DNA of 64,000 nt from Marinomonas aquimarina. GTDB lineage: Bacteria > Pseudomonadota > Gammaproteobacteria > Pseudomonadales > Marinomonadaceae. The stretch covers positions 186,001 to 250,000 of the forward strand of contig NZ_FLOC01000001.1 in NCBI RefSeq assembly GCF_900089755.1, read 5' to 3'. The position numbers and the translations under genes are program-made. Positions within the stretch are counted from its first letter, which is position 1. Each line of letters starts with the position of its first letter. Below the pieces are notes generated by a model, which saw nothing but the letters and a program-made list of their open reading frames with translations, had not been told where the DNA came from and made no database searches. Below are positions 47,200 through 59,062 of this stretch, piece after piece.

Positions 47200-47733
47200 A
47201 TGGAACAAAACATAGGCTCAATTTTATGGTTTACCGGTCTAAGTGGCTCTGGAAAAACAACTTTGGCAACCGCTTTAGCGGCTAAATTAAAAGCCAATGG
47301 TCAAAGAGCTTACTTGCTTGACGGTGATGTTCTGCGAACCGGACTTTGTAGTGATCTCAAATTCAGCGATAAAGACCGTAGGGAAAATATTCGCCGAGCG
47401 GGTGAAGTAGCCAAGCTTTTGATGAACGAAGGCTACATTGTCCTTTGTACGTTTATTTCGCCGTTTAACTCTGATCGCCAAATTGTTCGCGAAGCTTGCC
47501 CTGCCGGAAGGTTCCATGAAATTTACGTCAGTACTCCGTTAAGCATCTGTGAAGAACGTGACCCCAAGGGGCTTTATGCCAAAGCCAGAGGTGGTTTAAT
47601 TCCGCTCTTTACAGGGATTGATTCCCCCTACGAAAAGCCAGTAGAACCTGAGCTAGAAATAAACACCAACGATTATACGATTGATGAAGCCGTGAATTAT
47701 CTTTTGGACTACGTTCTGAGAGTGAAGCTTTAA
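47200..47733 (+). CDS. cysC: Adenylylsulfate (APS) kinase
   Basis: A 177-residue kinase converting APS to PAPS. Walker A GLSGSGKTT at about residues 13-21, then LDGDVLRTGLCSDLKFSDKDRRENIRRAGEVAKL and FISPFNSDRQ, and GLYAKARGGLIPLFTG near the end. No cysD or cysN adjoins it; this copy heads the polysaccharide operon. Together with cysQ (52.8 kb) and the sulfotransferase (53.7 kb), its role is probably to supply PAPS for glycan sulfation. AGGAAA precedes the ATG. Confidence 0.95.
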   Translation: MEQNIGSILWFTGLSGSGKTTLATALAAKLKANGQRAYLLDGDVLRTGLCSDLKFSDKDRRENIRRAGEVAKLLMNEGYIVLCTFISPFNSDRQIVREACPAGRFHEIYVSTPLSICEERDPKGLYAKARGGLIPLFTGIDSPYEKPVEPELEINTNDYTIDEAVNYLLDYVLRVKL

Positions 47734-47810
47734 CACCTATTTTCAAGTGAGTGTGTTTAAATATTTTAACGTCATAACGTCCAGATCATGACGAAGTAAA
47801 GAAGAGATAA

Positions 47811-49973
<2,163 letters not shown>

Positions 49974-49977
<4 letters not shown>

Positions 49978-50663
49978 GCAAAATCACTATCGCCGTGATT
50001 CCAGCGCGAGGGGGCTCGCAACGCATTCCTCGTAAGAACATCAAACTGCTAAACGGCAAACCCTTAATCGCCTACTCTATTGAAACGGCATTCGCATCAG
50101 AGCTGTTTGATAAAGTGATTGTCTCCACCGACGATACAGAGATTGCAGCGGTCGCGCGCGAATGGGGAGCAGAAACGCCCTTTACTCGTCCGGATGAGCT
50201 GGCGGATCATTTCACTGGGACAACGCCCGTAATGCAACATGCGCTGCGTACGCTAATCGAGCAAGGCTTGGAGATCGATAAAGCTTGTTTGATCTACGCA
50301 ACCTGCCCTTTACTGAAGACGGAAGATATCCATAAAGGCTATCAGGCACTGGCGAAAACACCGTTAAGCTTTTCCGCGACAACCTTTGATTTTCCTATTC
50401 AAAGAGCCCTATGTGTGCGTGATGGCAAACTGCAGCCCATGTACCCTGAGCATATCCGTAAGCGATCACAGGATTTGGAAGAAGCGATCCACGATGCAGG
50501 ACAGTTTTACTGGGGCACTGTTGAGCAATGGCTGAACAAACCTTCCATGTTCTCAGCCATGGCAACCCCTATCATGTTGCCAAGACATCGAGTTCAGGAT
50601 TTAGATACCCAAGAAGATTGGCTGCGTTTACAGCAACTATTAGCTATATCCGATCATGCTTAA
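49974..50663 (+). CDS. pseF: Pseudaminic acid cytidylyltransferase
   Basis: A 229-residue CMP-sugar synthase. AVIPARGGSQRIPRKNIKLLNGKPLIAYSIE is the nucleotide loop in overlapping motifs; STDDTEIAAVA and TRPDELADHFTGT fit PseF. It activates pseudaminic acid with CTP. PseH, PseG and PseI are not in this window, so the steps between PseC and PseF must be encoded elsewhere. Confidence 0.92.
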
Positions 50664-50687
50664 CTTACAAGGAGTCGATTGATTGCA

Positions 50688-51704
50688 ATGGCTACCATAC
50701 TCGTGACTGGCGGTGCAGGCTTTATCGGCAGCCATACTTGTTTAGTGCTACTTGAAGCAGATTTTGAAGTCGTCGTTATAGACAATTTCTGTAATTCTGA
50801 CAGAGAGTCTATAAAACGTGTAGAAGCATTGTCGGGAAAATCGATCACCCTTTACCAAGCAGATTTGTCTAATACTGAAGCAATCCGCGACGTTTTCATC
50901 AAACATACGATTGATGCCGTGATTCATTTCGCTGGATTAAAATCAGTTGCTGAGTCATGTCACGACCCTATTCTGTACTATGCCAATAACCTTCAAAGTA
51001 CTTTGGCTCTACTACAAGAAATGACGCGAGCTAAGGTATTCAATTTAATTTTCAGTTCATCGGCAACCATCTACGACAGCTTGCATCCAGCCCCTTACCA
51101 AGAAAAGCATCCCGTTATTGGCAAGACCCCCTACGGCCAGACCAAACTCATGATCGAGCAAATCCTCTCAGATCTGCCACAATCTGACCTAAATTGGAAT
51201 ATTTCGATTTTGCGATACTTTAACCCTGCAGGAGCACACCCAAGTGGCATGATAGGAGAAAGTCCCAAAACGACACCAAGCAACCTTCTTCCCTTCATCT
51301 CCCATGTGGCAGCAGGAAAACAAGCCTCTTTGAGAGTATTTGGTAACGACTATCCCACTCCTGATGGCACAGGTATTCGTGACTACATTCATGTCATGGA
51401 CCTCGCTCAAGGACACCTTTTTGCATTGAGCGAAGTACTGCAACAACAAGGGGATTTTTTTGAGGTCTATAACCTCGGCTCAGGCAAAGGCTACAGCGTA
51501 CTTGAGATCATAAAGGCCTTTGAAGAGGCTAATCTCATCAGCATCCCATACACAGTCGTTGAGAGACGCACTGGCGATGTCGCTATTTCATATGCCGATA
51601 CGTCTAAAATAGAACGACGTCTAGGGTGGCAGACTCACTATACATTACCAGAAATTTGCCAAGATGCTTGGAACTGGCAGAAGCAAAACCCATCAGGGTT
51701 TTAG
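50688..51704 (+). CDS. galE: UDP-glucose 4-epimerase
   Basis: A 338-residue SDR epimerase. ILVTGGAGFIGSHTCLVLLE binds NAD, FAGLKSVAES, SSSATIYDS and YGQTK form the active site, and RYFNPAGAHPSG and GTGIRDYIHVMDLA are GalE hallmarks. It interconverts UDP-Glc and UDP-Gal. The start is uncertain: ATG 50688 fits the family, but GGAG at 50671-50674 is better spaced for TTG 50679. Confidence 0.92.
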   Translation: MATILVTGGAGFIGSHTCLVLLEADFEVVVIDNFCNSDRESIKRVEALSGKSITLYQADLSNTEAIRDVFIKHTIDAVIHFAGLKSVAESCHDPILYYANNLQSTLALLQEMTRAKVFNLIFSSSATIYDSLHPAPYQEKHPVIGKTPYGQTKLMIEQILSDLPQSDLNWNISILRYFNPAGAHPSGMIGESPKTTPSNLLPFISHVAAGKQASLRVFGNDYPTPDGTGIRDYIHVMDLAQGHLFALSEVLQQQGDFFEVYNLGSGKGYSVLEIIKAFEEANLISIPYTVVERRTGDVAISYADTSKIERRLGWQTHYTLPEICQDAWNWQKQNPSGF

Positions 51705-51762
51705 TGCCTTAGCCAAGTATGAAATCACCAAGTTAAACCTACCATTACAAGAAGCTATCACG

Positions 51763-52812
51763 ATGAATACAGTAAACCTGAACATTGATGAGTTTAAAAA
51801 AGAATTTCACCCCACCGATGAAATTATCATTTATGGGAACGGCGAATTAGGACAAGTGGTTAGCTGCTTTTTTGAGTTTATGAATCAGAAAAAGTGCGTT
51901 ATCAAAGTGGTAGACAATCAACATGGTAATGGGCTTAAAAACACCATCCTAGATTTGCCTGTTGAAGCGCCTGCAACCCTTTCTTGCAGACAAAATCAGA
52001 AAATCATTATTGCATCACTAGAGCACAAAGACGCCATTTTCCAATATTTGACACAAGACTTGGATATCGACCCCACGTCCATTTTTGGTCTTACTATTCC
52101 TAGCAGTATTGCAACCAGTGGTGAACACAATGACTTCTGGAATGAGGGAATTGCTAGCGAAGTGTACTTTTGGATAAAAAGCTTGGCAACGCGACACCAT
52201 ATCAAGCGGGCGTGCAGCGAACGCGCCAACCCAGAGAAGCGCTTCTACCAAAATGCACTAAATGTTCTAGGCTCCCCTAGAGGGTCAAAGATTGAAGTAT
52301 TAGATGTTGGCTCGGGCCCAGTTACCATGCTGGGCTACAAAGCACCGGAATACCATATTAAGTTAACGTGTATTGACCCCCTCGCTGACGAATACAAAAA
52401 CCTATATCGCCAATTTGAGTTTTTTCCTCCGGTTGAGCCCATTGCTTGCAGCGGGGAAGACTTGCTGAAAAAGTTCTCTCAACAAAGCTTTGATTTGGTC
52501 TTTAGCTGTAATGCTCTCGATCATGCCTCCTACCCACTAAAGATCATACAGAACATGTGTGAGTTGCTAAAAGAGCAAGGTGCTCTATACATCATTGTTC
52601 ATGAAAATGAAGGTGAGCATGCTGGCTATACTGGCTTACACCAATGGAACTTCCAACATGTCGATGGGGAAATTATTCTCTGGAACAAGGAGGCCCGTTA
52701 CTCATTAAATGAGGAACTTAAGCCATTTGGCGAGCTGCATTTTATTGATAGCACGCAGCAAGCACGCGAACTACATTTCTATTTAAATAAGTCTATGACT
52801 AGTGAAAAGTAA
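51763..52812 (+). CDS. Methyltransferase with N-terminal Rossmann-like accessory domain
   Basis: A 349-residue protein. Residues about 18-110 are a nucleotide-fold accessory domain (IIIYGNGELGQVVS, KVVDNQ, KIIIASLEHKDAI). The class I SAM methyltransferase domain follows, with motif I EVLDVGSGPVTMLGYK near residue 180, CIDPLADEY, and FDLVFSCNALDHASYP. The acceptor is probably a sugar in this locus (inference). ATG 51763 is chosen; the earlier frame start lies inside galE. The accessory domain resembles ones in the glycosyltransferase and sulfotransferase of the facing operon. Confidence 0.75.
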   Translation: MNTVNLNIDEFKKEFHPTDEIIIYGNGELGQVVSCFFEFMNQKKCVIKVVDNQHGNGLKNTILDLPVEAPATLSCRQNQKIIIASLEHKDAIFQYLTQDLDIDPTSIFGLTIPSSIATSGEHNDFWNEGIASEVYFWIKSLATRHHIKRACSERANPEKRFYQNALNVLGSPRGSKIEVLDVGSGPVTMLGYKAPEYHIKLTCIDPLADEYKNLYRQFEFFPPVEPIACSGEDLLKKFSQQSFDLVFSCNALDHASYPLKIIQNMCELLKEQGALYIIVHENEGEHAGYTGLHQWNFQHVDGEIILWNKEARYSLNEELKPFGELHFIDSTQQARELHFYLNKSMTSEK

Positions 52813-52822
52813 GGACTTCCTG

Positions 52823-53623
52823 ATGAACTCTCACGAACTTTCAAACCTGATGACTAGCGTTATCGAGATCGCACAGCAGGCTGGCCAAAAAATTATGGAA
52901 ATCTATGAGCGTGATTTTCAAGTTGATATCAAGGACGATGCATCGCCTCTTACTGAAGCCGATAAAGCGGCAAATAAGATCATAATAGAAAAGCTACAGG
53001 CACTGACTCCCACTCTTCCGATCCTTTCAGAGGAAGCGGTAGAGCGCTTCGCCGGTGCCAATGATGACGGCGTCTATTGGCTAGTAGACCCTCTCGATGG
53101 GACCAAAGAGTTTATCAAAAGAAATGGTGAATTCACGGTCAATATTGCCTTAATTGAACAAGGCACCCCGATACTAGGAGTGGTCTATGCTCCAGTACTA
53201 GAAACAACTTACACCGGATTTGAGAACGGTGGTGCACAAAAGATTGACCAAGCAGGTCATCATGATATTAACGTAAATAACTCAGCAGATATTTCTACAG
53301 CACTTAGAGTGGTTGGCAGTCGTTCCCATACCAGCGATGAAATGCAGGCTTGGCTAGATAAGCTAGCAGACTATGAAATGGTCTCAATGGGCAGTTCTCT
53401 TAAACTATGCCTAGTCGCTGAAGGCAAAGCAGATTTATACCCTCGAATAGGTTTGACTAGCCTCTGGGATACCGCTGCAGCTCATGCTGTTGTTCTGGCG
53501 GCTGGAGGAACCGTTACTGACTTAAAGGGGAAACCTCTGTCATATGCCACACCTGAAAATGTCTTGAACCCATATTTCCTGGTTGGCAATATGGAGCTGA
53601 TTAGCGCCCTTCGCGCGAACTAA
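52823..53623 (+). CDS. cysQ: 3'(2'),5'-bisphosphate nucleotidase
   Basis: A 266-residue phosphatase removing the 3'-phosphate from PAP, the by-product of PAPS-dependent sulfation. The inositol-phosphatase-fold metal motifs are intact: SPLTEADKAAN, LPILSEEAVE, WLVDPLDGTKEFIKRNGEF and SLWDTAAAHAV. This contrasts with the degenerate SuhB in the same window. ATG 52823 has AAGGA seven bases upstream. Last gene of the plus-strand operon, tail-to-tail with the sulfotransferase. Confidence 0.95.
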   Translation: MNSHELSNLMTSVIEIAQQAGQKIMEIYERDFQVDIKDDASPLTEADKAANKIIIEKLQALTPTLPILSEEAVERFAGANDDGVYWLVDPLDGTKEFIKRNGEFTVNIALIEQGTPILGVVYAPVLETTYTGFENGGAQKIDQAGHHDINVNNSADISTALRVVGSRSHTSDEMQAWLDKLADYEMVSMGSSLKLCLVAEGKADLYPRIGLTSLWDTAAAHAVVLAAGGTVTDLKGKPLSYATPENVLNPYFLVGNMELISALRAN

Positions 53624-53640
53624 TTCATGTACTGAGTACG

Positions 53641-53667
53641 AGCAAGCGCCTAAAATAGGCGCTTGCT
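53641..53667. terminator. Hairpin between the convergent polysaccharide operons
   Basis: Perfect 12-bp stem AGCAAGCGCCTA / TAGGCGCTTGCT with a 3-nt loop in the 56-bp gap between the two convergent operons. It lacks a strong U tract on either side, so termination may be partial. Confidence 0.6.
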
Positions 53668-53679
53668 TAAACAACAGCC

Positions 53680-54744
53680 TTACTCTAACGGCCAGTCAAA
53701 CTGCTCTTTCAAATAGGAGGGAATACGAGCCGCGCTAAATTTTCGCTGTTCTGAAGTAAAAGAATTCATCCACTCATTTTCCTGACCTGCACGGAAATGC
53801 CATTCTTCCTTTGGCGCCTGTACTTCAACCTTATGGTCCAGACCATAAAACGCCATAATTTCATCGAAAAAGGCTTGTGGCTCATTTTTCATTTTGGTGA
53901 AATTAGTGAATAGCACATCAAAATCATTATCTTGCTCATCAATTTTGATCCAGCCCTCGATATATTCCACTAATGAATCCAACCAATAGCTCAACACGAC
54001 ATCCAGCTGTTTCTCAAACGGCAGCTCGGCATAACCATCAACTGGAGGGTGTGCCCATGCTTCTAAATTTCCAGCTTTTAATTTCTTATTGATCCAATGG
54101 GTAAAACTCAAAGTGGCTGCTCTAGGATCACGTGTATGCAGAACCATTTTATGAATACCATTATCTTTGAGAACACCCACGTTATAACTAGAAGGCGAGG
54201 CATGACCGATTAATACGCCTCCTTCAATAATAGCTCTCTTAATTTGGAATTCATGTAAATTTGAGTTGCCCCAAGGGCCGGCAGAAATATCTCTGGACTC
54301 CGAGCAGTAAGGAGACATTAGCAAATTATTAGCAATGTATTTATTACCTGATTTTGGAATCGTATTTAGATAGATAAAGGGCGATTTTTTCTGCTCACGC
54401 CAAGCTTCTGGCAGCATGGGAACCAAATAGTTCTCTAAGCGACTGTCGATCGCAAGCAAGCGTTTCTTAATCTCATGGTAATATGAAATACTCGCCACAA
54501 AGATATATTGACCTTCCTGCCAGTGTTTGAAGATCTCTTCGCTCTCAGGAACAACCTGAATACCATTTATCTCAGATTCTTCTCGGTCTACTATGCGCTC
54601 AGGAAGCTCTAGAGCGTTTTCTTGAATCGCCTTCAAGATAAGAGCTAAAGACTTACCTCCGCCAAATATCCAGTAGCCCTTCTGAGTATTTTTCATAAAT
54701 GGGTAAACATTCATGAAAAGTCGATCGGGTTCGATTCGTACCAT
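53680..54744 (-). CDS. PAPS-dependent sulfotransferase with N-terminal accessory domain
   Basis: A 354-residue cytoplasmic protein. Residues about 20-112 are a Rossmann-like accessory domain (GYWIFGGGKSLALIL, ERIVDRE, GIQVVPESEE, IFVASISYYHEI). The sulfotransferase part has the 5'-phosphosulfate loop IYLNTIPKSGNKYI (P130, K131, S132, G133), the 3'-phosphate motif R205-D-P-R with S213 eight residues on, and the late FRAGQENEWMNSFT, matching RKGxxGDWKNxFT. It should transfer sulfate from PAPS to a sugar or nucleotide-sugar hydroxyl. TAGGAGAT precedes the ATG. Last gene of the minus operon. Confidence 0.85.
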   Translation of the reverse strand: MVRIEPDRLFMNVYPFMKNTQKGYWIFGGGKSLALILKAIQENALELPERIVDREESEINGIQVVPESEEIFKHWQEGQYIFVASISYYHEIKKRLLAIDSRLENYLVPMLPEAWREQKKSPFIYLNTIPKSGNKYIANNLLMSPYCSESRDISAGPWGNSNLHEFQIKRAIIEGGVLIGHASPSSYNVGVLKDNGIHKMVLHTRDPRAATLSFTHWINKKLKAGNLEAWAHPPVDGYAELPFEKQLDVVLSYWLDSLVEYIEGWIKIDEQDNDFDVLFTNFTKMKNEPQAFFDEIMAFYGLDHKVEVQAPKEEWHFRAGQENEWMNSFTSEQRKFSAARIPSYLKEQFDWPLE

Positions 54745-54753
54745 TTTTATCTC

Positions 54754-56640
54754 CTAAAAAAACACTCGCTCTATTTTGGATGAGTAATGCTTGGCCTCTT
54801 GATAAATGGCCTCATAATGATTCACTGCTGAGATTAGAATAGAGTCAATCTCATACTCTCCAATTTGGCTTGTTGAAATCAGAGGGACACCTTTATAGCT
54901 GGTCTCACCTTTGGCATACAAACCGTTATCCACGATCGCAACCGGTGTAGGAATCAGATCAAATACGATTCTTCCCACCGAACCTAGCCCCCATAATATG
55001 CGCTTTTCCGACTTCAGCTTTTTTACACGTTCACAAAATTCAACAACGGCTAAATATTGATCTAATTCGGACGGCTCTACTTGCAGAGGTGCACTTGAGC
55101 TAAAGTCCATATCGGAGGTATTAGAAAATGCTATTCCCTTAGTGACAACCATAAATCCAGACTCATCCTGATGAACTGATAATTCAGATGAGCTAGCACT
55201 CGTTATGGCGGAATTAACAGCAACTCTATCATGGTCATTTTGTGGAAAAACGATCATCATAGCTGACTTAGATAAACGCTCAATGAGGGCTGTCACATCC
55301 AAAGAATCTGTAGGCTGATCACGAATAACAATGAGATCAAATGTCGTAACATCATCTTTTAATGAATACCAGTAATCATCCAAACTTTTCTGAGTAACGC
55401 CACTAAGTACGCTAAGGTAACCTTGGTGACCGATATAATTTGAGCCTAATATTTTGGAAAACTCATGAGGACCGGACTTATCATCTATACGCTTCCAATT
55501 AGTAGCACTGTAGATTTCCCCCCATGGAAACAAGGAGGCAAAGAAAAATACACTTAAACCATGAATACTATTGAAATCCAACAATTTCGGAATTTGACAA
55601 GACACTCTAGCGTAAGCAGACAAATACACCATCGCTCGTTGCTCCTGTAGTGAAGCTGAGCACCAGGCCACATGTTTTTGATAAGTCACTAAAAAATCTG
55701 CCACACGAGACATATCCTCTGGTTCAACAGAGCAACGCTTGCTAGAGACAGCTTCTACTTGAGAACCAGAGTTAGCTCGATAGGCGCTACATTGCTCTAC
55801 TATCTCATAATCTACCAGCCCCCATTGACCATTCTCAGTCACACTCGCCGCAATAAAGTGAGGTGGTTTCTCTTTAACCTCCTTCACACGCGTTCCTTCA
55901 GTAGGACTGTGCTCCATGTCATAGAGTATGAAGCCTTCATGCCCTAGATCGTACCATTGATACTTATGCAGTAGACGGAGCGTCAAATCGATATCATTCC
56001 AGCCCCAGCCGTAGTTCAGGGACTCTGACAAACCTTTGGCTTCAAACAACACATCTCGATGCATTAATAAAAAGCCGGCATTGCCATACAAAAAGCCACC
56101 GTAGGCACTTTGCTTTGGTAGTTTCCATGAGTTGAGGCGTAAAAAACGCTGCCAAGCATCAATATCAGGCTGAGACTCAACTACCTCATGCGGGAGTACA
56201 TGCCGACCGCAATTAAAGTATTTCTTCTCCGGTGATTTAATAGAGCTATTGCCAGCAATGACATTAAAAATAGCTTGGAATGATGTCGTCGGAATTAATG
56301 CATCCGCGCCACACATGGCGATGTAGTCACCGCGGCTTCGCTGAATCGCTATATTTAGCGCAGAACAGACAGGGATTTTGCCATGTTCTTCAGCCCGCAC
56401 CAGTATAAAGCGGCAGATTGAGGTCGCCTCTTGCGACAACGACAAGGCTTGCGATAAGGGGGTGGTACTCCCCCAATCCAGTACAATAACTTCTATATCA
56501 TCTAGGCGCCCTAAGCGTTTCACACTCTGTGCGACAAAATTAATGGTCGTTTCCATGCGATACAAAAAGTCCGGCATGTAGTTATCATTTCTACCGAACA
56601 AGCAAATGGAAATTAGCTTTTGTTTACCTAAAGATGACAT
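54754..56640 (-). CDS. Large family 2-like glycosyltransferase with C-terminal accessory domain
   Basis: A 628-residue protein. The N-terminal GT-A domain (about 8-250) has ISICLFGRNDNY, IEVIVLDWGS, RSRGDYIAMCGADALIP (DxD-like site) and NYGWGWNDIDLTLRL, a galactosyltransferase-type acidic motif. A middle region (about 300-530) is not recognised. The last 86 residues are a Rossmann-like accessory domain (RILWGLGSVGRIVFDL, AIVDNG, GVPLISTSQI, ILISAVNHYEAI). ATG 56640 is preferred to 56673 as GAGGAA precedes it; it overlaps the kinase gene end. Confidence 0.78.
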   Translation of the reverse strand: MSSLGKQKLISICLFGRNDNYMPDFLYRMETTINFVAQSVKRLGRLDDIEVIVLDWGSTTPLSQALSLSQEATSICRFILVRAEEHGKIPVCSALNIAIQRSRGDYIAMCGADALIPTTSFQAIFNVIAGNSSIKSPEKKYFNCGRHVLPHEVVESQPDIDAWQRFLRLNSWKLPKQSAYGGFLYGNAGFLLMHRDVLFEAKGLSESLNYGWGWNDIDLTLRLLHKYQWYDLGHEGFILYDMEHSPTEGTRVKEVKEKPPHFIAASVTENGQWGLVDYEIVEQCSAYRANSGSQVEAVSSKRCSVEPEDMSRVADFLVTYQKHVAWCSASLQEQRAMVYLSAYARVSCQIPKLLDFNSIHGLSVFFFASLFPWGEIYSATNWKRIDDKSGPHEFSKILGSNYIGHQGYLSVLSGVTQKSLDDYWYSLKDDVTTFDLIVIRDQPTDSLDVTALIERLSKSAMMIVFPQNDHDRVAVNSAITSASSSELSVHQDESGFMVVTKGIAFSNTSDMDFSSSAPLQVEPSELDQYLAVVEFCERVKKLKSEKRILWGLGSVGRIVFDLIPTPVAIVDNGLYAKGETSYKGVPLISTSQIGEYEIDSILISAVNHYEAIYQEAKHYSSKIERVFF

Positions 56641-57601
56641 GGGAGCCGTGTTCCTCAAATTGGAAAGGGACATGAAGCAAATGGGAGAGTGCTTGCTTTA
56701 CCTGAACTTGTTTTTCAATTGGTACGAAAAGCAATAAAAAGCCGCCTGCCCCTGCGCCACACAGTTTGCCACCAATTGCCCCTGCCGCCCTTGCCTGCTC
56801 ATACAGATCATCAATGTCCTGATTCGTCACACGATCTGTTAAGGTGCGTTTATAACACCATGAGGTATGCAACAGTTCCCCAAAATAATCTATAGGCACT
56901 TCAGAATTGAGCAGCTCTATCCCTTGATCCACCAATTTTTTCATTTCTAACAATTCTGGTATTTTATTTGGTGTCTCTTTTATCTGCGCGGAAGCAATAT
57001 CAGATGAGATTCGCGAAAATCCGGTAAAAAACAGCATCAAAGAGCTTTGTAACTCGTCCCGGCGATGTGAAGATAGGTCAATTGGGCTGACGTCTGGGTT
57101 CATACCAGCACTAAAAGAAATATGATTCAGTCCACCATATGATGAGGCTGTCTGATCCTGCGAACCAACATTTTCCGCCAGTATTATTTGTTCAATATAT
57201 AGTGCTTTCTGACACAGCTCTTGTTTAGACAGCTCAATGCCTTTCAACAAATACAGCGCATTGAGCAACCCTACAGTAAAAGCAGAACTCGATCCTATTC
57301 CAGACATCGCTGGAATATCACTGCTGTGGACAATCTCTACCCCATAAGGTAAATCGACATATCGCAAGCAAGCACGAACAGAGGGATGAGAAACCTCATC
57401 AATTGAGTTTGTTTCTTCTCGCTTGGTGTACCGGATACGATATTTATAATCGAAAAAAGGCGGCAATTCACGAGCCATAATATAGCAGTACTTATCTATA
57501 GAGGTACTAAGTACTTGCCCACCATGGTCATTGAAGAATACGGGGAAGTCTGTTCCTCCCCCGAAAAAAGACACCCGAAACGGTGTCCTAGTGATGATCA
57601 T
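56624..57601 (-). CDS. GHMP kinase, heptose/sugar 1- or 7-kinase type
   Basis: A 325-residue sugar kinase. RTPFRVSFFGGGTDFPVFF at the start and the phosphate loop SDIPAMSGIGSSSAFTVG (about residues 94-111) are typical of HddA-like D-glycero-D-manno-heptose 7-phosphate kinases and related fucokinase-type enzymes; GGKLCGAGAGGFLLLF is the third GHMP motif. The sugar cannot be fixed from sequence. ATG 57601 has AGGAG seven bases upstream. Neighbouring RmlC-like epimerase and SDRs suggest nucleotide-heptose or deoxyheptose synthesis. Confidence 0.85.
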   Translation of the reverse strand: MIITRTPFRVSFFGGGTDFPVFFNDHGGQVLSTSIDKYCYIMARELPPFFDYKYRIRYTKREETNSIDEVSHPSVRACLRYVDLPYGVEIVHSSDIPAMSGIGSSSAFTVGLLNALYLLKGIELSKQELCQKALYIEQIILAENVGSQDQTASSYGGLNHISFSAGMNPDVSPIDLSSHRRDELQSSLMLFFTGFSRISSDIASAQIKETPNKIPELLEMKKLVDQGIELLNSEVPIDYFGELLHTSWCYKRTLTDRVTNQDIDDLYEQARAAGAIGGKLCGAGAGGFLLLFVPIEKQVQVKQALSHLLHVPFQFEEHGSHVIFR

Positions 57602-58553
57602 GGGCACTCCTGTACCACTCAAGAGTTTTCTGCAAACCTTCTGCCATACTGGTGTCTGCAGTGAAGCCTAATTCCTGCTGTGCTTTCGTCACATCAATTA
57701 AACGAATTGGGATCATGGTCGGCTTCGTTGCATCAAACTCCAATTTGGCATTTTCGTAGCCATCGATGTCAACCAACGTCTTAAGGATGTCTTTTAGGCA
57801 GTAGCCCTGTCCACCGGCGATGTTATACACATTGTAACCAGTACACTGCTCAAGAACTGTTGCCACGCCACGTGCGACATCTTCAACATAGATGAAGTCT
57901 TTGATGTCTTCACCATTACCCCAGACAGCAATCGGATCATGGCGTTCGATCACACGGCGAATGAAGGCAGGTAGGACGTGAGAACTTTCCCATTCAAAGT
58001 CATCATATGGACCATACATGTTACCTGGTCGAACCACAGTCACATCCATAGGATTCTTCACATGTTTGGCGTACATTTCACAAATCTGCTCAGAAAAGTG
58101 TTTCATTGAAGCAACGATGTGATATTTATGGAAATATTCGCCAGTATGATCGTCTTCTGTCATGGCTTGATCCGAGACTGGGTACACCGTATTACTACTG
58201 ATAAAGACCACTTTCTTAATACCAGATTCGTACGCGGCTTCCATAAGCACAGTGTTTAGGATCAAGTTAGGCGTCAGTAATGCCAATGGTGTCTTCTCAA
58301 TCACCATGGCACCTGCCGTATAAGCTGCAGTGATGACTAAGGCATCCATCCCCTCACAAGCTTTTAAACAATCGGCTTTCTGAGTCAGGTCTGCTTGTAC
58401 CCAATCCACTTGTTCCGCCTCAATCTGAGCTGGCGTTTCATGCAAGGTTGCACGTACTTGGGCACCATCCGCAAGTAAACGTTTGATCAAGTTTGTACCT
58501 AAAAAGCCTGCCCCACCAGCCACTAACACCTTACTATTTTGCAAATTCATCAT
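57588..58553 (-). CDS. NAD-dependent epimerase/dehydratase family SDR (first)
   Basis: A 321-residue extended SDR. KVLVAGGAGFLGTNLIKRLL binds the dinucleotide; VFISSNTVYP, RPGNMYGPYDDFEWESSHVLPA and DFIYVEDVARG follow, similar to GDP-fucose synthase and WcaG-type enzymes. Where YxxxK is expected the sequence is VASMKHFSE, so the usual catalytic Tyr is not in place. ATG 58553 overlaps the RmlC-like gene stop (ATGA). Probably acts on the same nucleotide sugar as its neighbours. Confidence 0.82.
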   Translation of the reverse strand: MMNLQNSKVLVAGGAGFLGTNLIKRLLADGAQVRATLHETPAQIEAEQVDWVQADLTQKADCLKACEGMDALVITAAYTAGAMVIEKTPLALLTPNLILNTVLMEAAYESGIKKVVFISSNTVYPVSDQAMTEDDHTGEYFHKYHIVASMKHFSEQICEMYAKHVKNPMDVTVVRPGNMYGPYDDFEWESSHVLPAFIRRVIERHDPIAVWGNGEDIKDFIYVEDVARGVATVLEQCTGYNVYNIAGGQGYCLKDILKTLVDIDGYENAKLEFDATKPTMIPIRLIDVTKAQQELGFTADTSMAEGLQKTLEWYRSAHDHH

Positions 58554-59062
58554 ACTCGTTTCCCTAAATCATCACGTTGCGAAAGAATTGGATTTTTGAC
58601 TGGCCACCAGATATTGAAACGAGGGTCATCAAATCGATAAGTGAACTGACCATGTGGGTTGTAGTAGGTGCTTTGCTTGTAATGGAAGATGGCTTGATCA
58701 GACAATACAAGGTGCGCATTGCCATACTTTGGAGGAATCAGCACTTGGCGGTAATTGGTCTCTGATAAGTCAAACGCTTCCCACTTGCCAAACCATTCAC
58801 TGTCCGGGTCGCAATTGACCACCACTAAACGAAACGAGCCAAAAATACAGCTAACCAGTTTCCAAGTTTCTTGATCTCCATGGATACCACGCAGAACGTG
58901 TTTACGTGACATGGAGAAATCATCTTGTACAAAGTCGATATCGATGCCTTGCTTTACATAGTCTTCCTTATTGAAAGACTCGATGTAAGTACCGCGAAAG
59001 TCTTCAAATCGATCCACTTCGATCAACTTTACACCCGGTAAACTGGTTTCTTTAACTTGCAT
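58550..59062 (-). CDS. dTDP-4-dehydrorhamnose 3,5-epimerase-like protein
   Basis: A 170-residue cupin of the RmlC family. DFRGTYIESFNKEDY, QDDFSMSRKHVLRGIHGD (catalytic His) and PPKYGNAHLVLSD follow the RmlC order. It is more like the epimerases of GDP-6-deoxyheptose pathways than true RmlC, and no rmlA or rmlB is near (inference). Overlaps both neighbours by 1-4 nt. Confidence 0.85.
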   Translation of the reverse strand: MQVKETSLPGVKLIEVDRFEDFRGTYIESFNKEDYVKQGIDIDFVQDDFSMSRKHVLRGIHGDQETWKLVSCIFGSFRLVVVNCDPDSEWFGKWEAFDLSETNYRQVLIPPKYGNAHLVLSDQAIFHYKQSTYYNPHGQFTYRFDDPRFNIWWPVKNPILSQRDDLGKRV

